Shown in pieces: positions 1-8,654 of a stretch of 64,000 bases of DNA. The stretch is from TMED23 sp913054205 (GTDB taxonomy: Bacteria > Pseudomonadota > Alphaproteobacteria > Rhodospirillales > UBA2165): positions 1 through 64,000 of the forward strand of contig JAYGEG010000152.1 in assembly GCA_046582495.1 (NCBI GenBank). The letters are read 5' to 3'. Under the pieces are notes generated by a model. The model was not told the origin of the DNA. It did no database searches and was given only the letters and a program-made list of their open reading frames with translations. Numbering within the stretch: the first letter of the stretch is position 1; every line of letters begins with the position of its first letter. The position numbers and the translations under genes are program-made.

Positions 1-479
1 GCAAATTTAAACACCTTGCCCTTTTTTGCAGCGGCTATGACATCTTTAAAGGTTTTCCAACCTTTACTCGTATTGGCGACGATGCCCATCTGAGAACTGG
101 TCGTCGTTGCGATATAGGTGAAGTCGCTTGTTTTATAACCAGACTTTTTAGAAGCCAGCATGTTGTAGCCAAACACTTCTGTCACAGCCATGCCAATGCT
201 CAAACCATCATTTGGCATGCTTTTGAGTTTACGCGCCATCACAACGCCGCCTCTTCCCGACAGGTTGGACGGGATCATGTTCCAGCCTTTGCGCTTTTTT
301 AGCTCAGCCGCAATAAGGCGTGCTTGAGTATCGGTGCCGCCGCCAGCAGCGAAGCCAATGACGACACTTATCGGTCCTTTGGGTTTCCATTCGGCTTGAA
401 CAGAAGTCGTTGTCATAAAAGCAGCAGCGGCAATTCCGGCCACAGCCAATTTAGTTGTTGTATTCAGTAATGCAGACAT
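1..479 (-). CDS. TctC/Bug-family tripartite tricarboxylate transporter solute-binding protein (3' end beyond window)
   Basis: Reading leftwards from ATG at 479, 159 residues are visible before the window edge. Residues 1-29 form a signal peptide (alanine-rich core, cleavage likely after SVQA), so the protein is periplasmic. The mature start runs into a beta strand and glycine-rich loop (VVIGFAAGGGTDTQARL), then an NLSGRGG loop and a TYIATTTSS strand, the usual N-terminal lobe of Bug/TctC proteins that deliver carboxylates to a TctAB permease. About half of the usual 320 residues are present. It lies 71 bp downstream of the DUF3604 gene on the same strand and may be co-transcribed. The substrate cannot be read from the sequence, and the permease genes would lie outside the window. 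Confidence 0.85.
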   Translation of the reverse strand, partial: MSALLNTTTKLAVAGIAAAAFMTTTSVQAEWKPKGPISVVIGFAAGGGTDTQARLIAAELKKRKGWNMIPSNLSGRGGVVMARKLKSMPNDGLSIGMAVTEVFGYNMLASKKSGYKTSDFTYIATTTSSQMGIVANTSKGWKTFKDVIAAAKKGKVFKF

Positions 480-550
480 TTTAAGTCTCCCTTGTTTATC
501 GTTAATTTTTGCATTTAGTTGTCGCAACAACCTTATCATTATTTTTGAAT

Positions 551-2854
551 TTAGGTAAACACAAATATTGGACTGCTCCAGGCTTGAAAACCGTCTTCGG
601 TCGTCACGCAAACCCATAGCGGATTGTCGCCAGCTGCGGTCAATTTAATCTCGACGTCACCTGACAAATCAATATGCGGGTTTTCCTCCGGCAGCCGAAT
701 AATTCGAATCTTTCGTTCAAGCCCACCGCAATCGAGCACAACATCATCGATGTCCATCTCCGGCAGTTTTGCGGCAAGAGTACCATTATTAGTATCGACG
801 GAAAGCTCGGCACCCTCACTATTGTCGAGCCAGACATCAAAGCCGCCATAATTGCCGGTGGTGATGGCATCAAATCGAACGCATTTATCTCCCTCAACCT
901 CTAACAGCTTTTCATGATTCCAGGCGTTGATTTTTTCCATGCGATTGATTTTGGTATTTGTGAAATTTGCTTCACCGAGCCACCTCGTATTGCGCCCACG
1001 CCCGCGATATTCAGCACCACTCCAAATTACACGATATCGGTTGCCAAGATCAGCCCCGCTATATCCCCGCAGAGTTTGAACAACTTCAGTTCCGTTTCTT
1101 ACTTCAATGCGTTCAATAGGTGTCGAAGAACTCGCGGCAACTTTTAATATAATGGTTTTGTCATCTGTTTGAACAATATCACCCATCATCGCCTGCTTCA
1201 CTTCCGTGAAATGGGCTTCGTCATACACGTTCGGGTCGAGATCATAGAGCTTGCCGCCACCCTCAAACAGCGCATCTACAGTCAAATGCAGTCGATTGCC
1301 GGTCGTGCCAAAGTGATGGCGCTTTTTGAGACAGTCAAAAATGCCGTCCCGGGTAAGCTCCTCAGCGTAAAAACAAGTGAGCCCGCCATAGGCCCCAAAC
1401 ATCGAGGCACCTGGATAGCTGGCGCCGGGCCGCCCTTTATGCCCATCACTGTTGCAGACCACACCGGAGCGATGGCCAAGCGGAAATCCATCTGTCAGCA
1501 ACCATTCAAACGTCCCCCAAGCCGAGTGGATTTCCATGGCGGTTTCGATCTTAGGGTCGTGGGCAAATTTAATATCGGCATAGCGTCCACCGACATGTGC
1601 GTAAGCCAAACAGTCTTCGTCTTTAAGTGCTTCAAATAATTCCCGGGCGTCATTGGCATCGGTATGGATATCAGATTGATCTGGCAGAAGCGCGTGAGAG
1701 GAACGTCTGATCTGGCGCCCCTCTTCGCGAAAATAAATATTACGATCGCCACCAACTGAGGTGTTGCCCGACCACTCATAGCCCGGAAAAGTAACAAAGC
1801 GGCCATTATCATTGTAATTCGCTGTCAATTCATTGAGGTATTTCCAAAAGGCATTATTGACCTGAAAGTCATTGGCCTGGTGGCTGATCGCATCCAAAAA
1901 AGCTAAATCTCGGGCAAAATCAAAATACTCCCGGGAGTTCGTGATGCCGATGGATTCACCACTTTGACCGTGCAAATCCGCCCAATATCCACCATAGGGT
2001 CCGTCTTCGACAATCAATGGACCTGCTTCACACAATAGTTCATCCCTGTCAGCGTCATAGATTTTAATGCGCAGCTCACCCTCTTCTGCGACAGACAATT
2101 TTTCGAATACGAGAGATTTTTGGCCTTGTGAGAAAGTCGCGGTGCTTGGTAGGTTTTGCACAGACACACTCGCCTCTAGGCGAAGATTGGCGTCGACCAG
2201 ATCAGATGGATTTCCCCAATCATCTTCTGCTTTGATGCCGAGCTGAAACACCTCGCCCGGTCGACGCAAAGTTGATATAACAGCCTTCCATATTACAGGG
2301 TCCCCCGGCACGATAGAAATTGCTGGCTGATCAACAATCGGAACCCAGTGCAATACCGCACAGGCATCGACCAGCACTTTGAACTCAAATCCGCTTTCAA
2401 CAAACGTCTGCATTTTAAAGCCGGGCGAACCACCGGATGTGTCGCCGAAGGTGATAGTTATAGTATCTCCTTCAGACAAATAGCCGCCGGAAATTCCAGC
2501 TGTCAGCGCTTTCATCCACGGACGTGACCCTCCAACTCGCTCAAATTTCAGAGATGGTGTCGTGCCGAGGCTGGTAATTGCCGTGACGTAATTTGGAGCC
2601 GCTGAATCGTCCATTTGCAGTCCACCCCAATCGCCAAAGAAACGAAACACGATGCGAATACTGCCATTGTCATCAAGGCCAAACCGGCCGGCGGTATATT
2701 TAAGCGTAAACGTCTGGTAGGAGCGCACTTGGAATGCACCTTCCGGCGATAATTCCGCCCGGCCATAAAGCACGGGATCTTCCGCGGGTGTCGCAGCGGG
2801 CCAAACCTCACCAACCAGTTCGGAGGAGACTATGTTGGTATTTTCACCGACCAT
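551..2854 (-). CDS. DUF3604-type PHP-like metal-dependent hydrolase
   Basis: A 767-residue protein without signal peptide or membrane segment, so probably cytoplasmic. Residues 1-285 are beta-rich. From about residue 288 a PHP-like metal site begins with ADLHGQSGES (His295), followed by SHQAND (about 324-329), the loop GYEWSG (about 358-363), AHVGGRYAD, EIHSAWGTFEW and CNSDGHKGRPG. Such His/Asp-rich motifs fit the DUF3604 family of putative phosphoesterase-like hydrolases. It starts 5 bp after the MarR gene stop and is almost certainly co-transcribed with it. A sulfatase is divergently encoded; DUF3604 proteins often neighbour sulfatases, but the substrate is unknown. The family call is firm, the reaction is not. 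Confidence 0.8.
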   Translation of the reverse strand: MVGENTNIVSSELVGEVWPAATPAEDPVLYGRAELSPEGAFQVRSYQTFTLKYTAGRFGLDDNGSIRIVFRFFGDWGGLQMDDSAAPNYVTAITSLGTTPSLKFERVGGSRPWMKALTAGISGGYLSEGDTITITFGDTSGGSPGFKMQTFVESGFEFKVLVDACAVLHWVPIVDQPAISIVPGDPVIWKAVISTLRRPGEVFQLGIKAEDDWGNPSDLVDANLRLEASVSVQNLPSTATFSQGQKSLVFEKLSVAEEGELRIKIYDADRDELLCEAGPLIVEDGPYGGYWADLHGQSGESIGITNSREYFDFARDLAFLDAISHQANDFQVNNAFWKYLNELTANYNDNGRFVTFPGYEWSGNTSVGGDRNIYFREEGRQIRRSSHALLPDQSDIHTDANDARELFEALKDEDCLAYAHVGGRYADIKFAHDPKIETAMEIHSAWGTFEWLLTDGFPLGHRSGVVCNSDGHKGRPGASYPGASMFGAYGGLTCFYAEELTRDGIFDCLKKRHHFGTTGNRLHLTVDALFEGGGKLYDLDPNVYDEAHFTEVKQAMMGDIVQTDDKTIILKVAASSSTPIERIEVRNGTEVVQTLRGYSGADLGNRYRVIWSGAEYRGRGRNTRWLGEANFTNTKINRMEKINAWNHEKLLEVEGDKCVRFDAITTGNYGGFDVWLDNSEGAELSVDTNNGTLAAKLPEMDIDDVVLDCGGLERKIRIIRLPEENPHIDLSGDVEIKLTAAGDNPLWVCVTTEDGFQAWSSPIFVFT

Positions 2855-2859
2855 ACCTG

Positions 2860-3321
2860 TTATGCATCCTCCGTTTCTTGCAACAAATCCTCAATAACAG
2901 AATCCAACTTTGTCAAAATATTTGGTAGCGCTTTTTGTTCTGCCGGGGTCAATGAAGCCATAAACTTTCGCTCTCGAGCATCCGATAATTTTTTCAGACT
3001 TTTATATATTTCAAAACCTTTAGGTGTTACCGCCAATGTCATGCTGCGCTTATCATTCCTGTCGGTTTTCTCTTTTAGCCGACCTTCTTTAACAAGATTT
3101 TTAACCGCCCGACTGACGTTGCCTTTGTCCATCATTGTGAGATCGCAAACGTCGCTGGCCGTGCCGTGCCCTTTTCGCGCCAACACTGCGAGGATACGCC
3201 ACTCTTGGACTCCAACATCAAGTTCTTGAGCATAGGTGCGGGTTCCCCACAAAATCATTTTGTTCGCAAGGTTCTGAACCCGGTAGCCGAGCCGGTCTCG
3301 AATATCAAATTTTTTTCCCAA
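2860..3321 (-). CDS. MarR-family transcriptional regulator
   Basis: A 153-residue winged-helix regulator. The HTH core is visible in the stretch ILAVLARKGHGTASDVCDL followed by MMDKGNVSRAVKNLVKEG, and the wing in KTDRNDKRSMTLAVTPKG. Helices at both ends would form the dimer interface. The start chosen is TTG at 3321, preceded by AGGGAC as a ribosome site. It is the first gene of a leftward unit with the DUF3604 hydrolase and probably the TctC-like protein, and is divergent from the sulfatase-kynU-kynA unit. The 95 bp between them contains inverted repeats that could be its operator. Its effector is unknown; an aromatic acid or sulfated compound is plausible from context only. Confidence 0.88.
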   Translation of the reverse strand: MGKKFDIRDRLGYRVQNLANKMILWGTRTYAQELDVGVQEWRILAVLARKGHGTASDVCDLTMMDKGNVSRAVKNLVKEGRLKEKTDRNDKRSMTLAVTPKGFEIYKSLKKLSDARERKFMASLTPAEQKALPNILTKLDSVIEDLLQETEDA

Positions 3322-3356
3322 CTTAAGTCCCTGGTAAACTTATATCGCAACGTAAC

Positions 3357-3404
3357 TTGACAATTTTACTTGTTGGTACAACTATTCTAGCGTGTTTGCC
3401 AACA
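3357..3404 (+). promoter_or_regulatory. Candidate promoter and MarR operator before the sulfatase gene
   Basis: A perfect -35 hexamer TTGACA lies at 3357-3362, and a weak -10 (near 3380-3389) follows. Two short inverted repeats overlap it: TTGT-N4-ACAA at 3370-3381 and TGTT-N4-AACA at 3393-3404. TGTTGG and CCAACA also pair across the interval. This is the expected place for the divergent MarR protein to repress both directions. The -10 match is poor, so the promoter call is tentative. Confidence 0.4.
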
Positions 3405-3415
3405 GGTGTAAATGA

Positions 3416-4945
3416 ATGAAACCGAATTTTCTCCTTATCACCAGCGATCAACATCGCGCCGATTGCTATGGATTTGAGGGCCGCAAGATCAAAACTCCTA
3501 ATCTTGATCGAATGGCGGCTGAGGGCACCCGGTTTTCCAATTGCATTACTCCCAATGTTGTTTGCCAGCCCGCACGCGCCTCTATTTTAACTGGTCTCCT
3601 TCCGCTCAGTCATGGCGTCTACGATAACCACGTAAGCTTGGACCCAAAGATCGGTGCACAAGGCTGGGCAGGTACATTATCGAAAAACGGTTACAAAAGT
3701 GCCTTTATCGGTAAAGGGCATTTCGGCGAAAATCCTAATGCAACGCCCTACGGCGCGCCGGAAAGCCGGGCGGGGTCTGCAGAGTTTCCAGAAAGCTGGA
3801 ATGGACCCTTTATGGGTTTTGAATATGTCGAGTTAATGATTCTCGGCCATTGGCACGACCTGCTACCTTGCGAAAAGCCGCCGCGCGGTCAACATTTTGA
3901 GCGTTGGTTCTGGGGGCATGGCGAAGACGGAGAAGCCTGGAAATTGTGGGCGGAAGATTTTGGCCCCAAGCTGGAGGCGGCACAGACCTGGTTTTCAAAA
4001 CTGCCAGAGTTTTGGCATTCAACGACATGGGTGACCGATCGAACGATAGACTATTTGGGCAAGCACGATAGGAACGATCCTTTCTGTCTGTGGGCATCCT
4101 ATCCAGACCCTCATCATCAGTTTGATTGCCCGGAGCCCTGGAGTCGTCTCCACCATGAATATGAGGTGGACATTGCCAAACATCACCAGCGCGACCTTGA
4201 TCAGCGACCTTGGTGGCATCGCGCATCTTTAGAGAATGAACCTCAGGCAAAACATGAGCACGAGCGCATTTTACGTCAGGAATACTCTCGCATTCCGCCT
4301 CAAACGGACAGGCAGCTCGCTCAGATGACCGCCAACTATTACGGCGAAATTGCATTTATTGACCAAGGTGTCGGACGCATTCTGCAAAAACTTGAAGATA
4401 GTGGGCTCGCAGAAAATACCATTGTAATATTCACCTCCGATCATGGTGATCTTCTCGGTGATCATGGGCTCTATCTCAAGGGCCCAACACCGTATGAAGG
4501 GTTATTACGCCTTGGCTTTATTGCTATAGGACCTGGGATACCAGAGAATAAAATTGTCGATGAACCCGTCTCGACAAATGACCTTGCCGCCAGTTTTTAC
4601 GATTGGGCAAAAGTCGAAAAACCTAAAAATATTCAAAGCCAATCACTACGCCCCTTATTGGAAGGCAAACCAGAAACCCGTGATGTAGCTTACAGCGAAT
4701 GGAACCAGCAACCGAGCCGCACCGGCGTTGAGCTAAATCTCAGAACGGTTCGCACAAAAAACGCCAAACTTACATTGGAGTTGATTTCAGGTGCGGGTGA
4801 AATGTATGACCTTGCAGATGATCCCGATGAAATGACCAATCGGTTTGATGATCCAAGCAAGAAGACTTTACAAAAAGAATTAGCTGATATGATCTATGAG
4901 CGCCCGGGTACCATTATGGAATCCATGCCCGAACACGAGGCTTAA
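3416..4945 (+). CDS. Type I sulfatase (formylglycine-dependent)
   Basis: A 509-residue alkaline-phosphatase-superfamily enzyme. The N-terminal LLITSDQHRAD supplies the metal-binding Asp. CQPAR at residues 50-54 is the C-x-P-x-R motif in which Cys is matured to formylglycine. VIFTSDHGDLLGDHG further along supplies the second metal and active-site residues. There is no signal peptide, so it acts in the cytoplasm on an imported sulfate ester; a phosphonate monoester hydrolase activity is possible because those enzymes share the motif. The ATG at 3416 follows the divergent promoter region. The kynureninase ATG follows its stop after one base, so the two are translationally coupled, an unusual pairing. 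Confidence 0.9.
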   Translation: MKPNFLLITSDQHRADCYGFEGRKIKTPNLDRMAAEGTRFSNCITPNVVCQPARASILTGLLPLSHGVYDNHVSLDPKIGAQGWAGTLSKNGYKSAFIGKGHFGENPNATPYGAPESRAGSAEFPESWNGPFMGFEYVELMILGHWHDLLPCEKPPRGQHFERWFWGHGEDGEAWKLWAEDFGPKLEAAQTWFSKLPEFWHSTTWVTDRTIDYLGKHDRNDPFCLWASYPDPHHQFDCPEPWSRLHHEYEVDIAKHHQRDLDQRPWWHRASLENEPQAKHEHERILRQEYSRIPPQTDRQLAQMTANYYGEIAFIDQGVGRILQKLEDSGLAENTIVIFTSDHGDLLGDHGLYLKGPTPYEGLLRLGFIAIGPGIPENKIVDEPVSTNDLAASFYDWAKVEKPKNIQSQSLRPLLEGKPETRDVAYSEWNQQPSRTGVELNLRTVRTKNAKLTLELISGAGEMYDLADDPDEMTNRFDDPSKKTLQKELADMIYERPGTIMESMPEHEA

Positions 4946-4946
4946 A

Positions 4947-6179
4947 ATGAATAAAACTTATATATCCACGCTCGATCAAAACGATCCGCTGAAAACCCAT
5001 CGCGAAAAATTCGAATTGCCTAAGGGTGTTATTTACCTCGACGGAAATTCCTTAGGCCCATTGCCGAAATCTGTTCCGGGGCGCATCACCGAGGTGGTCA
5101 ATGAACAATGGGGGCAATCTTTGATCAGTTCGTGGAACGACCATGACTGGATCACTCTGCCCGCGCGCGTAGGTTCTAAGATAGGGCGGATGATAGGTGC
5201 GGAAGAAAACTCTGTCGTTTGTGCCGACAGCACGTCGGTCAATCTTTATAAGTTACTTTCAGCCTCCGTACGCCTGATCCCAGAACGTAAGGTCATTCTC
5301 TCGGATACCGGCAATTTTCCCAATGATCTTTACGTCATCCAGGGTCTGATCCAACAGCTCGGAGACGGGTACGAACTCCGACTGGTTAAGCCCGAGGAAA
5401 TCTCAGAGGCGCTAACGGAAGATATAGCTGTTGCCGTGATAACCGAGGTCGACTACCGCACCGGACGGCGACACGATATGACGGATATCACCGCTAAAGC
5501 CAAGGAACATGGCATTAAAGTCATCTGGGATCTTTGCCACAGCGCTGGTGCCTTTCCTGTTGATCTATCCGGGAGCGGCGCTGAACTTGCCGTTGGTTGC
5601 AGCTATAAATACTTGAATGGCGGCCCGGGGGCACCAGCCTTTCTATATGTGACTCCTGAATTGCAAAACGATATTCAACCACCTTTATCCGGCTGGATGG
5701 GTCACACGGCACCGTTTGATTTTGATCTCGACTACCGCCCGGCTGAGGGTATTTCACGAAACCTGTGCGGGACGCCAGGTGTCATTGCGATGAGCGCTTT
5801 AGATACGGCTCTCGATGTCTGGCAGGATGTAGACCTTCATCAAGTGCGCCAAAAGTCTCAGAAATTATTCAATTTGTTTGCTGAATTGATAGAAAATCTA
5901 GGCCCGGAAACGGATCTAACTTTGCAAACCACTTTCCCAGAGGAACAGCGCGGCAGTCAGATTTCCTTCGCTCATCCGCAAGGATATGCGATCATGCAAG
6001 CATTGATAGATCGGGGCGTGGTTGGCGACTTTCGCGCTCCTGACATCTTGAGATTTGGACTAACACCTTTGTATCTTTCTTACGCTGATATTTATCGAGC
6101 TGTGGAAATTATTGCAGACATCATACAAACCAAGTCTTGGGATCAACTCAAATATCATGAGCGCGGGCTCGTCACCTAA
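4947..6179 (+). CDS. kynU: Kynureninase
   Basis: A 410-residue PLP enzyme of aminotransferase fold type I that splits L-kynurenine into anthranilate and L-alanine (or 3-hydroxykynurenine into 3-hydroxyanthranilate). YLDGNSLGP (30-38) is a hallmark near the N-terminus, WDLCHSAGA (194-202) holds the PLP-contacting Asp, and SYKYLNGGPG carries the Schiff-base Lys221. The ATG at 4947 is preferred over a longer reading because GAGG sits just before it and homology starts near there. It is coupled to the sulfatase stop and lies 31 bp before the tryptophan dioxygenase gene. A kynurenine formamidase gene (kynB) was not found in the window, so this step must be encoded elsewhere or be spontaneous. Confidence 0.95.
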   Translation: MNKTYISTLDQNDPLKTHREKFELPKGVIYLDGNSLGPLPKSVPGRITEVVNEQWGQSLISSWNDHDWITLPARVGSKIGRMIGAEENSVVCADSTSVNLYKLLSASVRLIPERKVILSDTGNFPNDLYVIQGLIQQLGDGYELRLVKPEEISEALTEDIAVAVITEVDYRTGRRHDMTDITAKAKEHGIKVIWDLCHSAGAFPVDLSGSGAELAVGCSYKYLNGGPGAPAFLYVTPELQNDIQPPLSGWMGHTAPFDFDLDYRPAEGISRNLCGTPGVIAMSALDTALDVWQDVDLHQVRQKSQKLFNLFAELIENLGPETDLTLQTTFPEEQRGSQISFAHPQGYAIMQALIDRGVVGDFRAPDILRFGLTPLYLSYADIYRAVEIIADIIQTKSWDQLKYHERGLVT

Positions 6180-6210
6180 ACAACTTAATTTTACCTTGGA
6201 ATGCAGATAA

Positions 6211-7047
6211 ATGATCGACGATTTGAACAACGATAGCCCAAAAGACCTACCTGAAGGCGTTCATACAGAGTTCGACAAATCGATGAGCTATGGGGATTAT
6301 CTTGATCTCACGACTCTCCTGAGTGCCCAAAATCCAATCACCCAAGAACACGATGAGCCATTATTCATCATGATCCACCATATCAGCGAATTGTGGATGA
6401 AGCTGACAATCCATGAATTGGAGGCTGCCGCGAAATGTCTTCGCGACGATAATCTACGACCTACTTTTAAAATGTTATCCCGAGTGTCAGCGATCCAGTC
6501 TCAATTGATCGAAACTTGGGGCGTGTTATCAACAATGACGCCAGCCGATTATCTAAAATTTCGAGATTCTCTTGGCCAATCTTCCGGTTTTCAATCTCAT
6601 CAATATCGCCACATTGAGTTTTTCCTCGGCAATAAAAAGCCGTCGTTCCTTGCGCCTCACAAACATAATAAAGAAATTATGGATATTCTGACCGATGTTT
6701 TAAACCGCCCCAGCCTCTATGATGAAACAATTCTTCTATTGGCCCGCAGAGGATTTCCCATTGATCAAGAGGTCTTGGAGCGCGATTGGTCAAAATCTCA
6801 TCTTGAAAACGAGTCGGTTCAATCGGCCTGGCTCGCGATATATCAAGATACCGAAAAAAACTGGGATTTATACGAACTCGCCGAAAAATTAGTCGATCTG
6901 GAAGATTCGTTCCAACGCTGGCGCTTTCGCCACCTTATTACAGTCATGCGCATTATTGGCCACAAACGAGGGACCGGCGGAACCAGCGGCGTAGACTATC
7001 TGACCAAAGCCTTGGAATATCGGTTTTTCCTGAACTTTGGAACGTGA
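6211..7047 (+). CDS. kynA: Tryptophan 2,3-dioxygenase
   Basis: A 278-residue heme enzyme that opens the indole ring of L-tryptophan to N-formylkynurenine. MSYGDYLDL leads into the substrate-site motif FIMIHHISELWMK (His56/His57), then SSGFQSHQYRHIEFFLGNK. The C-terminus carries MRIIGHKRGTGGTSG, whose His251 is the expected heme ligand. The length matches bacterial homologues. It is the last gene of the sulfatase-kynU-kynA unit and ends 41 bp before the convergent CoA-transferase gene, with a hairpin between them. Together with kynU it directs tryptophan to anthranilate, the presumed feed for the aryl-CoA genes at 22-27 kb. Confidence 0.96.
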   Translation: MIDDLNNDSPKDLPEGVHTEFDKSMSYGDYLDLTTLLSAQNPITQEHDEPLFIMIHHISELWMKLTIHELEAAAKCLRDDNLRPTFKMLSRVSAIQSQLIETWGVLSTMTPADYLKFRDSLGQSSGFQSHQYRHIEFFLGNKKPSFLAPHKHNKEIMDILTDVLNRPSLYDETILLLARRGFPIDQEVLERDWSKSHLENESVQSAWLAIYQDTEKNWDLYELAEKLVDLEDSFQRWRFRHLITVMRIIGHKRGTGGTSGVDYLTKALEYRFFLNFGT

Positions 7048-7057
7048 GGACAGTCCT

Positions 7058-7085
7058 TTGAGGCCGCGGTTTAAAGCTGCCTCAA
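7058..7085. terminator. Hairpin between convergent kynA and CoA-transferase genes
   Basis: Arms TTGAGGC (7058-7064) and GCCTCAA (7079-7085) pair perfectly, with two further GC pairs inside. It lies between convergent genes and could end transcripts from both sides. No clear U-tract follows on either strand, so factor-independent termination is uncertain. Confidence 0.4.
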
Positions 7086-7088
7086 GCT

Positions 7089-7772
7089 CTATGGGGAAAC
7101 GCGGGTTGGTGCATCGAGTTTAACGACCCGATCAACAAAAATGCCAGGCGTGATGATCTGTTCCGGATCAAGTTCGCCAAGCTCAACAATTTCATCCACC
7201 TGAACCACCGTGATTGCACCGGCCATCGCCATTGTCGGCGCAAAATTCCGGGCAGATTTGTCATAGATGAGATTGCCCCAGCGGTCAGCTGTCTTGGCTC
7301 TGATGAATGCGTAATCGGCATGGAGCGGCAGTTCCAGAACATAGTTTTTGCCATCAATCTCTCTGGATTCTTTGCCTTCGCCGAGCTTGGTGCCAGCTGA
7401 CGTTGGCGTAAAAAATCCGCCGATCCCTGCGCCAGCAGCTCGAATGCGCTCACTGAGCGTCCCTTGAGGTACAATTTCCAACTCGATTTCACCGACAGCA
7501 TAGAGGTCTTTGACCACTGCCTTTTTAGCCGCTGTCGGAAAGGAACATATGACTTTGATCACGCGCTTTTCCTGAATCAACTTTGCGAGCCCGTGATAGG
7601 CCTCACCTGCATTGTTTGAGATCGCCGTGAGGTTGCGTGCGCCTTGATCGATAATTGCTTCCATCAATTCGACAGGTGCTCCGGCTTCACCGAAACCGCT
7701 TACCATCATTGTTGCCCCATCTGGAATGCCGGCGACCGCTTCTTCTATTGTCGCCACTGTTTTGTCGATCAT
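7089..7772 (-). CDS. CoA-transferase subunit A (family I, 3-oxoacid/3-oxoadipate type), without a subunit B
   Basis: A 227-residue alpha subunit of a family I CoA-transferase. ATMMVSGFGEAGAP contains the glycine-rich CoA-binding loop, followed by LTAISNNAGE and the typical stretch from GTLSERIRAAGAGIGGFFTPTS. Family I enzymes need subunit B, which carries the catalytic glutamate, and that gene normally follows directly. Here the next gene downstream is kynA on the opposite strand, so no partner is present. It is the last gene of the leftward unit and starts 27 bp after the Fe-S subunit stop, with AGGGAAG before its ATG. It may use a partner encoded elsewhere or be a remnant of a longer operon. 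The substrate is not readable. Confidence 0.9.
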   Translation of the reverse strand: MIDKTVATIEEAVAGIPDGATMMVSGFGEAGAPVELMEAIIDQGARNLTAISNNAGEAYHGLAKLIQEKRVIKVICSFPTAAKKAVVKDLYAVGEIELEIVPQGTLSERIRAAGAGIGGFFTPTSAGTKLGEGKESREIDGKNYVLELPLHADYAFIRAKTADRWGNLIYDKSARNFAPTMAMAGAITVVQVDEIVELGELDPEQIITPGIFVDRVVKLDAPTRVSP

Positions 7773-7799
7773 TTAATCTTCCCTTGAAATCAATCTTGC

Positions 7800-8654
7800 C
7801 TAAAGCCGAATTTCGCCCAAGGATATACTCGGAGAATCTCCTGCTTGCAATGTCACATCGATGCGCTTCTCACCGATGTCTTTAGCATTGATCTCAACCG
7901 TGTAGGATGTTTCCTCCGGTGCCAATCCGTCAAACTTGAAATCACCGAAATAGTCTGTTTCCATTTTGGCAACTTCTTGGCCATTGCTAGATAAAGTCAC
8001 GACGGCTCCTTCGATGCAATCCACTACACCTTCAATTTCGGTTGAGATGCTGCCGCCAATAAAGCATTTTTGATAGCGATCGAGATTTTTATACCAAACG
8101 CGCGGCTTGGTCTTGAGTTCCGGGTGGAGTTCGCGCAAATCCTCTTCTTCAATGATTTTTTGCATTTCTGCGTCGCTGACTTTTTTGGCGACCAGTGCAT
8201 TTGTCGCACAAACTTGAGAACCACGCGGCTCCTTCCAACCTTCATCTAATAAATGAGCATCAAAGAACCAGCTTTGCGGGATGTCTTTCTCTTCGTTCCA
8301 GGTAATGGCGCCGTAGGGGCAGGCTTCAACAAGGTGGCGTTGACCTTTAGATTTTACTGGATCGATAATTACAATGCCGTCGGGGCGCTTGGTGATCGCC
8401 TCATTTTCAGCCGCTTTTATACAGGGTGCATCATCGCAGTGCTGGCACATCTCGGGCAGATAGGCGACATCAATCATTGGCGCTTGGCCGCGGACTTTTT
8501 GTTTTATCTCAATCCAATTTTTGCCGCGCCGGGGCATCTCTTCCGCATAGCCTGGGAATTGATTGCCAACAAATTCATCCTGACAAGCGATAGAACACAA
8601 ACTGCAATTGGTACAGTTGGCGACATCAACGATCATATTCCATTTATCGGTCAT
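7800..8654 (-). CDS. Transhydroxylase-type Fe-S subunit (pyrogallol-phloroglucinol transhydroxylase beta-like)
   Basis: A 284-residue ferredoxin-type subunit that pairs with the molybdopterin protein encoded just upstream (4 bp overlap). Cys14/17/20/24 form the first cluster motif; Cys70/73/78 with Cys112-Pro form the second. The third cysteine group expected from the Pelobacter acidigallici enzyme (a CxxC, then CxxxC) reads SWFFD and VCATNA here, leaving only Cys149, so fewer clusters are expected. Residues from about 205 form a beta-sandwich tail (EGAVVTLSSNGQEVAKMETDYFGDFKFDGL) like the carboxypeptidase-regulatory/Ig-like domain of the Pelobacter subunit. There is no signal peptide. The comparison with Pelobacter is from memory; the catalytic partner makes the family call strong. 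Confidence 0.85.
   Translation of the reverse strand: MTDKWNMIVDVANCTNCSLCSIACQDEFVGNQFPGYAEEMPRRGKNWIEIKQKVRGQAPMIDVAYLPEMCQHCDDAPCIKAAENEAITKRPDGIVIIDPVKSKGQRHLVEACPYGAITWNEEKDIPQSWFFDAHLLDEGWKEPRGSQVCATNALVAKKVSDAEMQKIIEEEDLRELHPELKTKPRVWYKNLDRYQKCFIGGSISTEIEGVVDCIEGAVVTLSSNGQEVAKMETDYFGDFKFDGLAPEETSYTVEINAKDIGEKRIDVTLQAGDSPSISLGEIRL

Noticed and set aside
1169..1639. Long plus-strand ORF opposite the DUF3604 gene
   Set aside because: Antisense shadow of a well-supported gene with no family features.
3810..4355. Minus-strand 181-residue ORF inside the sulfatase gene
   Set aside because: Out-of-frame shadow; composition rich in Arg and Pro and no recognisable domain.
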